64,000 nt of DNA from Roseiflexus sp. RS-1 (GCF_000016665.1 NC_009523.1:5641501-5705500); one strand, 5' to 3'; shown: positions 1 through 8,759, counted from the stretch's first letter. Made by a program: numbers and translations. Notes: a model not told the origin generated them from the sequence alone.

Positions 1-565
1 GAAAGGTGTTCACCATTTCCGTCAATGCGTCAACCGGCAGATCAGCTGTCTCAGGCCCAACTTGAATCCATATATCGAAAATATACCGGTCAACAGGAAT
101 GAGTGCGTGTTGTGCCCACCAGCGACGCTGATCTCCGACCGGGTAGGAGTGTTCTAACATATACACCCGTCCTTCTCCCGCCGGTGAGGTCACGGCTTTC
201 ATGGCGAGGTCGGTGCTATGATTGGGCAGCACACAAGCATACATCTGGTCAACGGTTGACGCATTCGAACACTGGTCAAGAATATTGACCCCTCCGATAT
301 ATGCCTGATCGTCACTGGGATCAAGGGGAGTTGCAGGCGCCATAGCTTCCTGGAAGCGCAGCTCTGCTCCATCTCCGCGTACCAGCATCCATGTTGCGGG
401 CACTGTCAGCGTATAGGTCAGGCTGTCTGTATCTGTATTCACTGTGTACGTTTGCGTTACAGTACGAGTTGCGCTGGTGGTTGTACCTGGCCGCTCTCCA
501 CTTGTTCCGCTCACGTAACAGCCTGTGAGTCCTATTACGAACAAGAGGGCTACTCCCCATCTCAT
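1..565 (-). CDS. Putative lipoprotein, cut by the window start
   Basis: The frame runs without a stop from an ATG at 565 to the window edge, giving at least 188 residues. The N-terminus MRWGVALLFVIGLTGC is a short lipoprotein signal with an LTGC lipobox, so the mature protein should be anchored to the outer face of the membrane through Cys16. A Thr/Ser-rich stretch follows, then a folded region with Cys and Trp residues and no domain I recognise. The start is supported by AAGGAG about 8 nt upstream. It lies upstream of two other exported proteins on the same strand but is separated from them by about 500 bp. Function unknown. Confidence 0.7.
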   Translation of the reverse strand, partial: MRWGVALLFVIGLTGCYVSGTSGERPGTTTSATRTVTQTYTVNTDTDSLTYTLTVPATWMLVRGDGAELRFQEAMAPATPLDPSDDQAYIGGVNILDQCSNASTVDQMYACVLPNHSTDLAMKAVTSPAGEGRVYMLEHSYPVGDQRRWWAQHALIPVDRYIFDIWIQVGPETADLPVDALTEMVNTF

Positions 566-681
566 ATCCAATCTCCTTCAGATATGGACAATCGTTCTAC
601 CCATTTGCAGCTCCATGATTTGGTTGATGAAAGAGCCATCAGAAACAGTAATGATGTGACTGTCCTCGGCTAAGACGACAG

Positions 682-950
682 TCACATCAGTGCACGAGTA
701 ATTATGGACAATATCCACCGCCCGGCAACATCACGGCCAGTACGTCGCTCGGTGACGTTCACCGTGCGCCAGCCCTGCAGGGGGTCGATCAACATATATG
801 GCGATTGGCAACCCCGCACCGTTCGTATGCGTCGTTCTCCTAGCAGCGGTTGACCCGGCTCCATCGGCACGGCGCATCGGGGGCGTGGCGTGCAGATCTT
901 TGCTTGCCTCATCCAGACGCACGACCAGGCGTCGTCCGCTACCACCCCAC
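682..950 (-). pseudogene. Frameshifted remnant of an IS630-type transposase
   Basis: One minus-strand frame reads VRLDEASKDLHATPP. After a single frameshift, another reads PMEPGQPLLGERR and then DPLQGWRTVNVTERRTGRDVA. In order, these resemble the segment around the first catalytic Asp of IS630-family DDE transposases (typical pattern: MDEASKQL, RPGQPERYDYE, EPLRGWRQVRVTDRRT). Only about 90 residues remain, with no start or third catalytic residue, so it is a dead fragment. The family call rests on recalled motif similarity. Confidence 0.55.
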
Positions 951-1025
951 TCTCTGCTGGCGTCACTGATACGTGGAGTCTACAACGACAGCAGAGCGGT
1001 GTCTATCAGGGAACAACCCTGAATT
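928..1025 (+). repeat. 98-bp repeat, copy 1 of 2
   Basis: This stretch is nearly identical to 3329-3426. It shares GGCGTCGTCCG at the left, then ACTCTCTGCTGGCGTCACTG, TACGTGGAGTCTACAACGAC and GGGAACAACCCTGAATT at the right. Only a few bases differ. It abuts the IS630 remnant, so it may be part of that dead element or its target. The rest of 566-1072 holds nothing else I recognise. Confidence 0.7.
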
Positions 1026-1072
1026 TGGGATCGTGTTTTACAGACAGGCGAACCTTATCCACACCAGTTCCG

Positions 1073-2413
1073 TTACTCCTGCGTGAGTGGCGGGAAGAAC
1101 GGAATCCAGTCACGACTGGGAACCACTGGAACGACGCGCGCACTCCGCGGATCCATCGCCAGAGTCAACCAATCGGGTTGGGGACCGTCGAAGTATTGCG
1201 ACGGCAAAAATGGCAAAAACGTGACGAAAGCGGAGATAGTATGAACATAGCCATCGTCTGGTATAGGCAGATCAATCGGAATACGGTACAGCTCGCCAGG
1301 GTGTACATCGAAGAAATAGGCGAACGTTCCGGCAATGGGAACTTGCTGATCATCGAGAAAGACGCTGAGCATCGCCTGCGTCTGCTGCAATTGCGGATCG
1401 CCCGCTACCGGATCGTATGTAACAAAGGCATAGAGCCGTCCTGCTTCGTCAGCCGCCAGCACATGGCTTTCGATTCCCGTAATGGCATCACCCGGATTGC
1501 TGGAACGCGAGAGTTTGAGCCGTCCGTGCAAGTAGTTTGTTGGAATGGGCAGACGATCAGGATGCTGAAGATCAATCGCAGGCAGCCGGGCATCAGCGCC
1601 GACACGCAGTGGGATCGTCCATGCGTACGGCGCGGAAAGCGGCAGCCAGCGTCCTGTCAGACCCCGCCGCCCTCGTGCGAGATACATGTCTTGCACGGCA
1701 TACGAGGTGTAGAGACCAGTCGGGTCATACATCAGTACAATAGTCAACGTATGGTTACCTGGGGGAAGCCGGTCAGGAATGGCAAAATCATACAGCACGC
1801 CCCGATCCTGCGGGATGCGAACCACGTGCGCCCGCGCCGTCATCCCGCCGAGCGTTACTTCAATCTGCTGATAATCGAACAGCACTATCACCCCAAGGTC
1901 ATGCATTGGACCGTGCACGTGGAATGATCCTTCGATCGCCAGTACGCCGCGGAGCGGTTGCTCAGGATCGAGATGCAGAGTCCGGGTCATATCACGCCGA
2001 TCCAGGGCTGACTCCTGGTACGGGATGATCGTTGCCGTGATCCGTCCACCGAACTGAAACGGCGAGCGCGATGGAGGAACGAACGGTGCTGGCGTGGGAT
2101 GGGGCGAGAGTTGAACCAGTTCTGCAGATCGGAGATAGATTGACGGTTGATTGTGTTCCAGATGCAGGCGCTGCCGAATCTGCGGATCATTCTGCACGCG
2201 GGGATCATCAACTGCCAGCGGTGGCGGCGGTTGTGGCCATGCATCTGGCGCCTCCAGGACACGAACAGGCAACGGTCCAGGCAACTCCGGCGCCGGTTGC
2301 GCACAGCCTTGCAAGATTCCGACGATCAGAATCACGGTGATGAAACGGCGACGGAGCAAACCTGCACTGTGTGCGGTGAGAAAACAGCTATGACCCATCG
2401 GTGTGTCAGTCAT
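1073..2413 (-). CDS. Putative lipoprotein, unknown function
   Basis: The protein has 446 residues. After a polar N-terminus come a hydrophobic stretch ITVILIVGIL and a lipobox LQGC around residues 34-37, so a lipid-anchored extracytoplasmic protein is expected. A proline-rich linker (APELPGPLP, PPPPLAVDDP) follows, then a long region with repeated beta-strand-like patterns such as RGVLAIEGSFHVHGPMHDLG and LPPGNHTLTIVLMYDPTG, which suggests beta-sandwich modules. No catalytic motif was seen. The ATG at 2413 has GAGGAG about 8 nt upstream. The unusually long pre-sequence before the hydrophobic core leaves a later start possible. It lies 79 bp downstream of another exported protein on the same strand. 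Confidence 0.65.
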   Translation of the reverse strand: MTDTPMGHSCFLTAHSAGLLRRRFITVILIVGILQGCAQPAPELPGPLPVRVLEAPDAWPQPPPPLAVDDPRVQNDPQIRQRLHLEHNQPSIYLRSAELVQLSPHPTPAPFVPPSRSPFQFGGRITATIIPYQESALDRRDMTRTLHLDPEQPLRGVLAIEGSFHVHGPMHDLGVIVLFDYQQIEVTLGGMTARAHVVRIPQDRGVLYDFAIPDRLPPGNHTLTIVLMYDPTGLYTSYAVQDMYLARGRRGLTGRWLPLSAPYAWTIPLRVGADARLPAIDLQHPDRLPIPTNYLHGRLKLSRSSNPGDAITGIESHVLAADEAGRLYAFVTYDPVAGDPQLQQTQAMLSVFLDDQQVPIAGTFAYFFDVHPGELYRIPIDLPIPDDGYVHTISAFVTFLPFLPSQYFDGPQPDWLTLAMDPRSARVVPVVPSRDWIPFFPPLTQE

Positions 2414-2492
2414 TAATCAACTCCTCGATCTTTCGAGTGACTGGAGCAGGGAGGGCGATCTCAAGCGATAACTCTACTCTGGAGCACGTGCA

Positions 2493-3026
2493 TCACCAAT
2501 ATATATCGACTACGGTGGGGAGTTTGTGAGAATTACCCCCCGGCTCGACGATTGCTACATGCTGATCACCGATGCATTGAAGGTACTGTTCTCCAAAACC
2601 GGTAAAAAATCGACCGTTGTACCAGCTGTAGAACGAGATGTTGCGGTAATCTCTCCGATAATCGGTTACCGAACTGACAATCCTGTAATCAATAATCCAG
2701 AGACCTTTTTCGAGATACAACTGCCATACACGATCGTAAGTGTACGACTTAACCTCGCAATCGGCAGCACCGTATTCATAAAGATTGATAGTTGAGGAAA
2801 CAATCCATTGAATAGTCCCGCCACCGGGCGCGGGTAAGGAAGCATTTGGCTCAATTCGACCGTCTTCGTATGTGAATACCCGAGAAAGGGTGACTTGTCG
2901 GCGATTTGTTACCACTTTGACCGGTTCATCATCATACCGTTGACCTTCAGCACGAAGAGGGGTAGATGAGAATGCTGAGAATATCAGTACCAGAATAAAA
3001 ACGATCACAGACGTACGTCTCATCAT
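2493..3026 (-). CDS. Small secreted protein, unknown function
   Basis: The protein has 177 residues. The N-terminus MMRRTSVIVFILVLIFSAFS followed by STPLRA is a classical Sec signal peptide with likely cleavage after LRA (about residue 26). The mature part is rich in Tyr and Trp, with two Cys (in AADCEVK and YLQCIGD) that could form a disulfide. No family is recognised. The ATG has GAGGAGG 7-8 nt upstream. It precedes the lipoprotein gene at 1073-2413 on the same strand, so the two may be co-transcribed. Confidence 0.6.
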   Translation of the reverse strand: MMRRTSVIVFILVLIFSAFSSTPLRAEGQRYDDEPVKVVTNRRQVTLSRVFTYEDGRIEPNASLPAPGGGTIQWIVSSTINLYEYGAADCEVKSYTYDRVWQLYLEKGLWIIDYRIVSSVTDYRRDYRNISFYSWYNGRFFTGFGEQYLQCIGDQHVAIVEPGGNSHKLPTVVDIYW

Positions 3027-3328
3027 ATTCGAACCTCCTCTGACCTGCAGCGGGACACTCCGCGGCGAGTAGCACAGCAGATAGTGCGCCCTGGTTCAAC
3101 AGCATCTGGATCGAGCCTCAGCCTGTGAGCAGCGCCCAATCGCTGTTGTTACGTGTGGAGACGTGCCCCAACAGGCGGGCGATGCGCAACCGACCGGTTG
3201 CCAGTGACGCTGGCGGGCGTGAGAGCAGACACGTCGATCAGCCCGGCTCGCTCCCAGGTACAGATACCCGGCACACGCGCTATCACCATAACCCGCAGTA
3301 CCGTCAACCAATCGCAGAGCGAGTGGAG

Positions 3329-3426
3329 GGCGTCGTCCGGCGCCCTCCCACTCTCTGCTGGCGTCACTGATACGTGGAGTCTACAACGACAACAGAGCAG
3401 TGTCTATTAGGGAACAACCCTGAATT
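3329..3426 (+). repeat. 98-bp repeat, copy 2 of 2
   Basis: Second copy of the repeat at 928-1025, same orientation, about 2.4 kb away. Here the sequence left of it does not encode the IS630-like residues seen at copy 1. The two copies therefore share only this block. Confidence 0.7.
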
Positions 3427-3530
3427 GCGGAGAGTCTTTACAGCGCGCAGCGCGCACGAACCGGTCGATAGCGCTGCCAGCCCGGTCTTCTGCGCCGACA
3501 GCGGGCAGAGAATGAACTGAATTCAGGGTT

Positions 3531-3646
3531 TATGGAGATTGAGAATTTATTCCGCTCTACCGCGCTAGCCGTGGGGCTTCGCCTCGGCTAGCCAGGGCGA
3601 AGCCCGCCTGCACGGGCTGTAGCGGATTATTTACTCAAAGACCATA
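3531..3646 (+). repeat. Dispersed intergenic repeat (about 115 bp)
   Basis: It starts at TATGGAGATTGAGAA, runs through a palindromic core around AAGCCCGCCTGCACGGGCT, and ends at ATTTACTCAAAGACCATAA. Related copies occur at 7055-7154, 21904-21996 (partial) and 33265-33384, all intergenic. The core can fold into stem-loops. The stretch 3027-3712 has no gene; it holds this copy, the 98-bp repeat, and unassigned sequence. Confidence 0.75.
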
Positions 3647-3712
3647 ACCCTGAAGACATCCGCCTGTCGCGTATGGTACAGTATGGTCGGATACGGGCGG
3701 ATGAGGGTTCCC

Positions 3713-4888
3713 ATGGGCGTATGGCAGGCGTTGCATCGCTCCCTGGCGCAGCGGGAAATTGGGCTGATGTGGCTGCTGCTGTTTCGCTGGGCGGCGTTGA
3801 GCCTGGCGCTGGTGCAGAGTTTTCTGATTGAAGCGGAACGTCTGCCGCAGGCGATCCCGCACCTGATCCTGGTTGCGATCTACACATTGGGCTGGACGAT
3901 CCTGGCGCTGCGTCCGACGCAGGAAGCAACGACAATCATGCATCGCCGCTGGTTCGTCGGCGGCGACGCCATCGCCCTGATCACGCTCAACCTGGCGACC
4001 GGCGGCTGGCATAGCCCGCTGTATCGCTACACCTTTGCGGCGCTCACGATGCCGCCCTATCTCTTTGGGCGACGCGGCTTGTGGTGGAGCCTGGCGCTCC
4101 TCGTCGCCTGGCACGGCGGGATCGCGTGGCAACAGCGCCTGCCTGCGCACGTGATCACAGCGCTGGCGCTCGATGGGATGATGTTCGGCGGGTTGCTGAC
4201 CCTGAGCGCCTACGCCCTGCATCTGGTCGAAGCGCAACGACGGCTCGCCGTGCAGCGCGCCGCTGCCGAGGAGCGCCTGCGCATCGCGCGCGATCTCCAC
4301 GACGACGCGGTGCAGCAGGTGTATAGTATCGTGCTGCTGCTCAAGGGGGCGCTTCGCCACAGCGCCGATGAAGGGGGACGCCAGGAGGTGCAGCGCGTCT
4401 ATGCGCAGGCGGTGCAGGCCTGGGAAGGGTTGCGCCGCTACCTGCGCGACCTGCGCGATCCGCTCGATACGCGCACATTCAGCGAGCGACTGCGGCAAGG
4501 GGCGGACGCCTTCACCCGTCTGACCGGCATTCCGGTCGACCTCGATCTCGACGAGGTGGATCTGCCGGAAGAAACGGGGCTTCAGATGCTGGCGATCACA
4601 CGCGAAGCGCTGAGCAATGTGTATCGTCACGCACGGGCGCGGTCGGTTGCACTGCGGCTCAGGGTTGTGGGTGAAACGCTCGTTCTGGAGATCGCCGATG
4701 ACGGCGTCGGGTTCGACCCGCAGGCAGTCACTGCGCTGGATGGCGGGTACGGCTTGCGCGGCATTGCCGAACGGGTGGCTCTGCTCGACGGCGCGTGGAG
4801 CATCGTCAGCCAACCGGGGCAGGGAACGCGCGTGCAGGTGCGCCTGCCGTGTCCGGCGCCGCTGGAGGAGGAAGAAAAGGCGGAATAG
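3713..4888 (+). CDS. Sensor histidine kinase, NarL/DesK (HisKA_3) type
   Basis: Membrane sensor kinase of a two-component system, partner of the regulator at 4925. The N-terminal 170 residues hold about five hydrophobic segments and no obvious extracellular sensor domain, so sensing is probably within the membrane. The HisKA_3 box is RIARDLHDDAVQQVY with the phospho-acceptor His near residue 196. The HATPase region has an N-box REALSNVYRHA and G-boxes DDGVGFDP and GYGLRGIAERV. It ends in an acidic tail EEEEKAE. I prefer the ATG at 3713, which has AGGG 5 nt upstream, over in-frame ATGs at 3683 and 3701. The length of 391 residues is normal for the class. Stimulus unknown. Confidence 0.88.
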   Translation: MGVWQALHRSLAQREIGLMWLLLFRWAALSLALVQSFLIEAERLPQAIPHLILVAIYTLGWTILALRPTQEATTIMHRRWFVGGDAIALITLNLATGGWHSPLYRYTFAALTMPPYLFGRRGLWWSLALLVAWHGGIAWQQRLPAHVITALALDGMMFGGLLTLSAYALHLVEAQRRLAVQRAAAEERLRIARDLHDDAVQQVYSIVLLLKGALRHSADEGGRQEVQRVYAQAVQAWEGLRRYLRDLRDPLDTRTFSERLRQGADAFTRLTGIPVDLDLDEVDLPEETGLQMLAITREALSNVYRHARARSVALRLRVVGETLVLEIADDGVGFDPQAVTALDGGYGLRGIAERVALLDGAWSIVSQPGQGTRVQVRLPCPAPLEEEEKAE

Positions 4889-4924
4889 GCGCCGGGCGCA
4901 GCAGACGCGAAGGGGGTTCGGCGG

Positions 4925-5590
4925 ATGGTGCGTATTTTGATTGTGGACGATCACCCGCTGGTGCGGAGCGGTTTGCGCGCAGAGATCGAAGTGCACGAGG
5001 GGATGCAGGTAGTAGCGGAAGCCGGGACTGCGGCGGAAGCGCTGGAGCGCCTGGCGGTTGAGCGTCCACATGTCGCCGTGATCGACGTCCGGTTAGGCGA
5101 CGAGTGCGGGATCGACCTTGGACGCCGCATCGTTGCGCAATCGCCGTGCGCGGCGGTGTTGCTGACAGCGTTCGATTGGGATGTCTACCTGGTGCGAGCG
5201 TGGGAGGCAGGCGCGGCGGCGTTCGTCACCAAGAGCGACGATACGACGGCGCTGGTCGAGGCGATTCGGGGCGCAGCAGATGGCGCACGCGTCTTCAGTG
5301 CGGAACAGCGCACGCGCATCGACGCCTGGCAGCGCAATATAGCAGCGCCCCTGGCGCTGTTGAGCGAACGGGAAAGCGCCGTCCTGCGTCTTATGGTGGA
5401 AGGCGCAACCAATCGGGAGATTGCCGTCGAACTGGGGCTGGCGGTCAAGACGGTTGAAGCGCACGTGCATAGCATCCTGCGCAAACTGCGCCAGCCGTCG
5501 CGCCGGGCAGCGCTGGTATGGGCGCGACGACATCGGATTACAGAATATGCACCCTCGAAAACGCCGTTGCACCGTCGTTTCCCGTGGTAA
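4925..5590 (+). CDS. NarL/FixJ-family response regulator
   Basis: The protein has 221 residues. The receiver domain (about 1-120) starts with ILIVDDHPLVRSG; its acidic pair is D8/D9 and the likely phospho-acceptor is Asp54 in VIDVRLGD. A K in FVTKSDD marks the conserved receiver Lys. The C-terminal LuxR-type helix-turn-helix is LSERESAVLRLMVEGATNRE followed by IAVELGLAVKTVEAHVHSIL. It lies 36 bp behind the kinase on the same strand, so the two form an operon. A G-rich SD precedes the ATG. The nearest downstream gene is convergent, so there is no adjacent obvious target. Confidence 0.92.
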   Translation: MVRILIVDDHPLVRSGLRAEIEVHEGMQVVAEAGTAAEALERLAVERPHVAVIDVRLGDECGIDLGRRIVAQSPCAAVLLTAFDWDVYLVRAWEAGAAAFVTKSDDTTALVEAIRGAADGARVFSAEQRTRIDAWQRNIAAPLALLSERESAVLRLMVEGATNREIAVELGLAVKTVEAHVHSILRKLRQPSRRAALVWARRHRITEYAPSKTPLHRRFPW

Positions 5591-5603
5591 ACAACAACAA
5601 AAA

Positions 5604-5629
5604 GCGACTGGAACAATCGTTCCAGCCGC
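5604..5629. terminator. Bidirectional terminator-like hairpin
   Basis: The stem CTGGAAC / GTTCCAG with loop AATC is extended by GCG / CGC around one mismatch. It lies between the convergent response regulator and the membrane-protein gene at 5653. An A-rich stretch is on one side and CTTTCT on the other. Confidence 0.6.
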
Positions 5630-5652
5630 CTATCCCTTTCTATTCAGCAATG

Positions 5653-6219
5653 TTACGCTTTCGCAGGGGAGCGCGTCTCGAAGTGAATATACGGCGCAGA
5701 GCGGAATGCCGCGTAGGTCATGCCAAGGATCATACCGTAGACCATATTCTGAATGAGGAACGACGGCGCGTAGATTTCCAGCAGCAGCGGATTGACAACC
5801 GGCAGAACGACAAAGTACGCAACCAGCCAGATTGCCAGCCCATACACAAATCCGAACACCACCGGCGCACCGTAGTCGAGCGGCATCTTCCAGATCCGGC
5901 AGGAGAGCACCCCATACAGCACGCCGAACAGCGCCGAAAGCGCCAGGTGGATCAGACTGCCGATAATCACCGGCAGGACAACGAAGCCTGTACCGGCAGT
6001 TGCGCCCAAGCCAAGCACGAAGGTTGCGATCAGTTTCGGCGCCTTCCACAGATCTGCACCCATGGCAATCGCCAGGATTGCACCTACGACTGCCATCGTG
6101 ACGCCCCCAACCAGACCGGCAATCGCGCCACTCACTTCGATCTTTGTCAGAAGCGGCGCTGCTGAGACCCGTACAACCTGCGCTGTCGCCGAACGGTCAA
6201 TCCGCAACTGCGTGCTCAT
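5653..6219 (-). CDS. Multi-pass membrane protein, paralogue of 7156-7734
   Basis: The protein has 188 residues. A short polar N-terminus is followed by about five hydrophobic segments (GLVGGVTMAVVGAILAIAMG, VIIGSLIHLALSALFGVLYG, PVVFGFVYGLAIWLVAYFVV and a C-terminal one near QNMVYGMILGMTYAAF). The pattern DLWKAPKLIATFVLG and the IWKMP loop are shared with the paralogue about 0.9 kb away. The family has no function I can name. I chose the ATG at 6219 (MSTQLRID) because AAGGAGG lies 8 nt upstream; a longer frame to 6357 has no such support. Confidence 0.75.
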   Translation of the reverse strand: MSTQLRIDRSATAQVVRVSAAPLLTKIEVSGAIAGLVGGVTMAVVGAILAIAMGADLWKAPKLIATFVLGLGATAGTGFVVLPVIIGSLIHLALSALFGVLYGVLSCRIWKMPLDYGAPVVFGFVYGLAIWLVAYFVVLPVVNPLLLEIYAPSFLIQNMVYGMILGMTYAAFRSAPYIHFETRSPAKA

Positions 6220-7155
6220 TGCGTTCCTCCTTAAACGAACGTATCCGCCAGACCGGTGTTCCTGTTTGTGCTGTGAAAACGGAGAAGCAGTCCAAGAGGT
6301 TGGAAAAAAGTATAGCAGGTTGGGCAAAACCTGTGCATGTCCATAAGTCGAGATCACGCCTCACCAATGTACCAGGCCATCCCCGCCGTTCGACGGGTTT
6401 GTGGCGCGCTTCACGTGAGGATTATCACGAGAACTGCAAACCGGAGGAGAGAGGACCAGAGGAACAGGAAATGAGACGCAGACCAGGTATCGGTGCGTCC
6501 GACACCAGGGCGCCGTGCTAAGCACGACGTCCAGTGCAGGAACCCGGATGATGGCGTGCGAGCGCCCTTAAACCTGTGGCAATTCAATTCAGGTCGGACA
6601 TACTGAGAATTATAGCAGTTCTCAGATACGTTGACCCGTGCCTGGATTTCTACAGCGAAGTGCAAAACAGTTGACCTTCGGAATTGCGCGCTTCATACGG
6701 TCATGCGGGCGAGACGCCCGCGCACCCGGCACGCACGTGGCTCAATCATTTTGCATTTCGCTATAGAGCGTTCCATCGTCGTGCGCCTCAGCTGGCTGAA
6801 GCCCTGGCTGAGGTCGGGCAAGCCCTGCGGGCTGGATCAACCCGACGCCCCCGGCACGGGGAAAGGTGAAGGACACGCCAGCCCCGCAGGGGCTTCCACG
6901 CGCTCAGGGAGGGCTTTAGCCCGCACGAGCGAATCACGCCCGACGATGGGGCGCATGTCTTCTCTCCGACCGCCACGCAAGGCGGTCGCCGCATTGGGAA
7001 CGCGCGCATGACTGCGCTTGTCCGAGGAGGTTCAACCTCTATGAGAACCGCTATAATCCGGTATGCGCCGCGTGCCGTCGGGCTGAAGCCCTCGGCTATG
7101 CGAGGCGAAGCCCGCCTGCGCGGGCTACGGCGGAATAATTACTCAAAGACCATAC
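6220..7155. other. Gene-free stretch with dispersed repeat fragments
   Basis: No supported gene. It holds two pieces of a repeat marked by TTATAGCAGTTCTCA followed by TTGA (plus strand near 6611; minus strand near 7028-7057), REP-like inverted repeats around 6780-6930 (GGCTGAAGCCCTGGCTGAGG and similar), and a full copy of the 115-bp repeat at 7055-7154. Short frames here look like translated repeats. Confidence 0.6.
7055..7154 (+). repeat. Dispersed intergenic repeat, copy 2
   Basis: It shares AATCCGGTATGCGCC, GGCTGAAGCCCTCGGCTATG, AGCCCGCCTGCGCGGGCT and ATTACTCAAAGACCATA with the copies at 3531, 21904 and 33265. It ends at the stop codon of the membrane protein gene on the opposite strand. 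Confidence 0.75.
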
Positions 7156-7734
7156 TTAACGAGCCGTCTTCACCTCCCCGCGCTGCAGGCGTCGCCCCGC
7201 CGTGATCTCACTGCGCGACGATGCATGCAGCAAGCCATACGCCAGACCAACCGATATGCCATAGGTCAGGTTCTGGATCAGGAACGACGGCGCATAGATT
7301 TCCAGGATCAACGGGTTGAGGAGTGGGAGCACGATAAAGTACGCAATCAGCCAGATCGCCAGCCCATACACAAACCCGAACACCATCGGAGCGCCATACG
7401 CAAGCGGCATCTTCCAGATGCGTGTCGTCAGGATGCCAAACCCAACCCCAAAGAGCACCGAAAGCGCCAGGTGGATCATGCTCCCGATAATCACCGGACC
7501 GGCAAGAAAGCCGGGCGCAGCCACCGAATCCGGGCTGACGACGAACGTGGCGATCAATTTTGGCGCCTTCCAGAGATCATCGCCGATCGCAAGCGCAAGA
7601 ATCGCACCAACAATCGCCATCATCACTCCGCCGACCAACCCGGCGAGCGCACCGCTCATTTCGACGCTTGTGCGATCCGAGCGTGTCGCCTTCGTCTCGA
7701 TGTCCATCCCGTCCAGGCTTCGTTTCGCGTTCAT
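7156..7734 (-). CDS. Multi-pass membrane protein, paralogue of 5653-6219
   Basis: The protein has 192 residues and about five hydrophobic segments. It shares GALAGLVGGVMMAIVGAILA, DDLWKAPKLIATFVV, GSMIHLALSVLFGVGFG, RIWKMPLAYGAPMVFGFVYG and YAPSFLIQNL with its paralogue, clear evidence of gene duplication. A polar N-terminus (MNAKRSLDGMDIETKATRSD) and a basic C-terminus flank the membrane part. The start has GGAGG about 6 nt upstream. A strong sigma-70 type promoter lies about 95 bp upstream. Function unknown. Confidence 0.78.
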   Translation of the reverse strand: MNAKRSLDGMDIETKATRSDRTSVEMSGALAGLVGGVMMAIVGAILALAIGDDLWKAPKLIATFVVSPDSVAAPGFLAGPVIIGSMIHLALSVLFGVGFGILTTRIWKMPLAYGAPMVFGFVYGLAIWLIAYFIVLPLLNPLILEIYAPSFLIQNLTYGISVGLAYGLLHASSRSEITAGRRLQRGEVKTAR

Positions 7735-7823
7735 GGGGAACCTCCTTTGATCGGCGCGTGATCGGCGCGCAGTTGACGTATCGATGCGACAGGTCGGAGG
7801 CAGGGCGGAGTGCAGTCATTTCA

Positions 7824-7853
7824 ATTATAGAAAATAACAATAAACTATGTCAA
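7824..7853 (-). promoter_or_regulatory. Sigma-70 type promoter of the 7156-7734 gene
   Basis: On the minus strand, TTGACA (7853-7848) and TATAAT (7829-7824) are separated by 18 nt, both perfect consensus hexamers. It lies in an unusually AT-rich patch directly upstream of the membrane-protein gene. Confidence 0.75.
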
Positions 7854-7930
7854 GTTTGTTCAAAAATGTACAAGTGGATATAACCACAAAAGCGCCACAT
7901 ACACGCAACGATAGCAGGATATAATTTAGG

Positions 7931-8371
7931 ATGTCAGAAGTCGAGAGATGTCGCCATCCGGCTGCTATGAGCAGAGAACGTTTCATTGAGCGTCAGAGGC
8001 AGGTTCGAGAGGCTGCTGCCCGTCTCGCTGAGGCAGTGGCTCAACCCGAAACCGACATAGCGCGTGATGCAACGATCAAGCGCTTCGAGTTTACCTTTGA
8101 AGTCGCCTGGAAAGCGCTGCGACTCTTCCTTGAGCATCAGGGGCACGAATGCAACAGTCCACGCAGCACCATCAAAACGGCATTTGTTGAGGGACTGATT
8201 GCAACACCGGAAGAGGCTGATGTCTGGTTGCGGATGCTCGAAGACCGCAATCTGACGAGTCAAACGTATAACGAGGCGTTAGCGCGCCGCACCTATAATG
8301 CTATCGTTGAGGAGTATGCGGTCAGGCTGAGCGCGATGGCAACAACAATACAGAGCCTTGCATGGGAGTGA
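7931..8371 (+). CDS. HEPN-like nucleotidyltransferase partner (HI0074 family)
   Basis: The protein has 146 residues and is largely helical. The segment TIKRFEFTFEVAWKALRLFL is typical of the nucleotidyltransferase substrate-binding (HI0074) family, which has a HEPN-like four-helix fold and pairs with small MNT-type nucleotidyltransferases. The next gene (8375) is such an MNT protein, 3 bp away, so they form a two-gene module. HI0074-type partners usually lack the RNase motif R-x4-6-H of toxic HEPNs, and I see no clear one here. The ATG lies only 5 nt after a TATAAT hexamer, so the mRNA may be nearly leaderless; an internal ATG at 7967 is an alternative. Confidence 0.8.
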   Translation: MSEVERCRHPAAMSRERFIERQRQVREAAARLAEAVAQPETDIARDATIKRFEFTFEVAWKALRLFLEHQGHECNSPRSTIKTAFVEGLIATPEEADVWLRMLEDRNLTSQTYNEALARRTYNAIVEEYAVRLSAMATTIQSLAWE

Positions 8372-8374
8372 TCA

Positions 8375-8686
8375 ATGGCAACGGTCATGCTGCGCCTCGA
8401 CGACCTGACCACTCTGCGCACCATTTTGCGTCGGTTTCCGGCGGTCAGGCAGGCGCGCATCTTCGGGTCGCGCGCTACCGGCCACACCCGCCGCGCATCT
8501 GATATCGACCTGGCAATTTCTGCGCCGGACATCAGTGCGGCTGAGTGGCACGATCTGTGCGAGGCGCTCGAGTGCGCACCGATCATCTATGAACTGGATA
8601 TTGTGCGGGAAGAAGATGTGATCGATGAGCAATTGCGCGCTGCCATTCAGCGTGACGGGATCGTGGTGTATCGTTCAGACGAGTAG
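8375..8686 (+). CDS. Minimal nucleotidyltransferase (MNT, HI0073 type)
   Basis: The protein has 103 residues. The pol-beta-type nucleotidyltransferase signature is ARIFGSRATGHTRRASDIDL: GSR...G then D-x-D, the two metal-binding Asp. A third acidic position is plausible in YELDIV. MNT proteins of toxin-antitoxin pairs transfer nucleotides onto their HEPN partner or onto RNA; here the partner is the HI0074-like protein just upstream. The start overlaps the usual short spacing (TGATCAATG). rtcB follows 73 bp later on the same strand. The substrate is not predictable. Confidence 0.88.
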   Translation: MATVMLRLDDLTTLRTILRRFPAVRQARIFGSRATGHTRRASDIDLAISAPDISAAEWHDLCEALECAPIIYELDIVREEDVIDEQLRAAIQRDGIVVYRSDE

Positions 8687-8759
8687 CTACAGAAGAACCG
8701 GGCGCAGCGCGCGAAAATCATTGTCTTTGATGCTTCTGAAAGAGAAAGAAGGTACGCCT

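Noticed and set aside
890-1927. 345-codon plus-strand frame opposite the lipoprotein gene
   Set aside because: The minus-strand frame has a signal peptide, lipobox and SD; this one has none.
3635-5071. 478-codon minus-strand frame opposite the kinase/regulator pair
   Set aside because: Shadow of two genes with full sets of family motifs.
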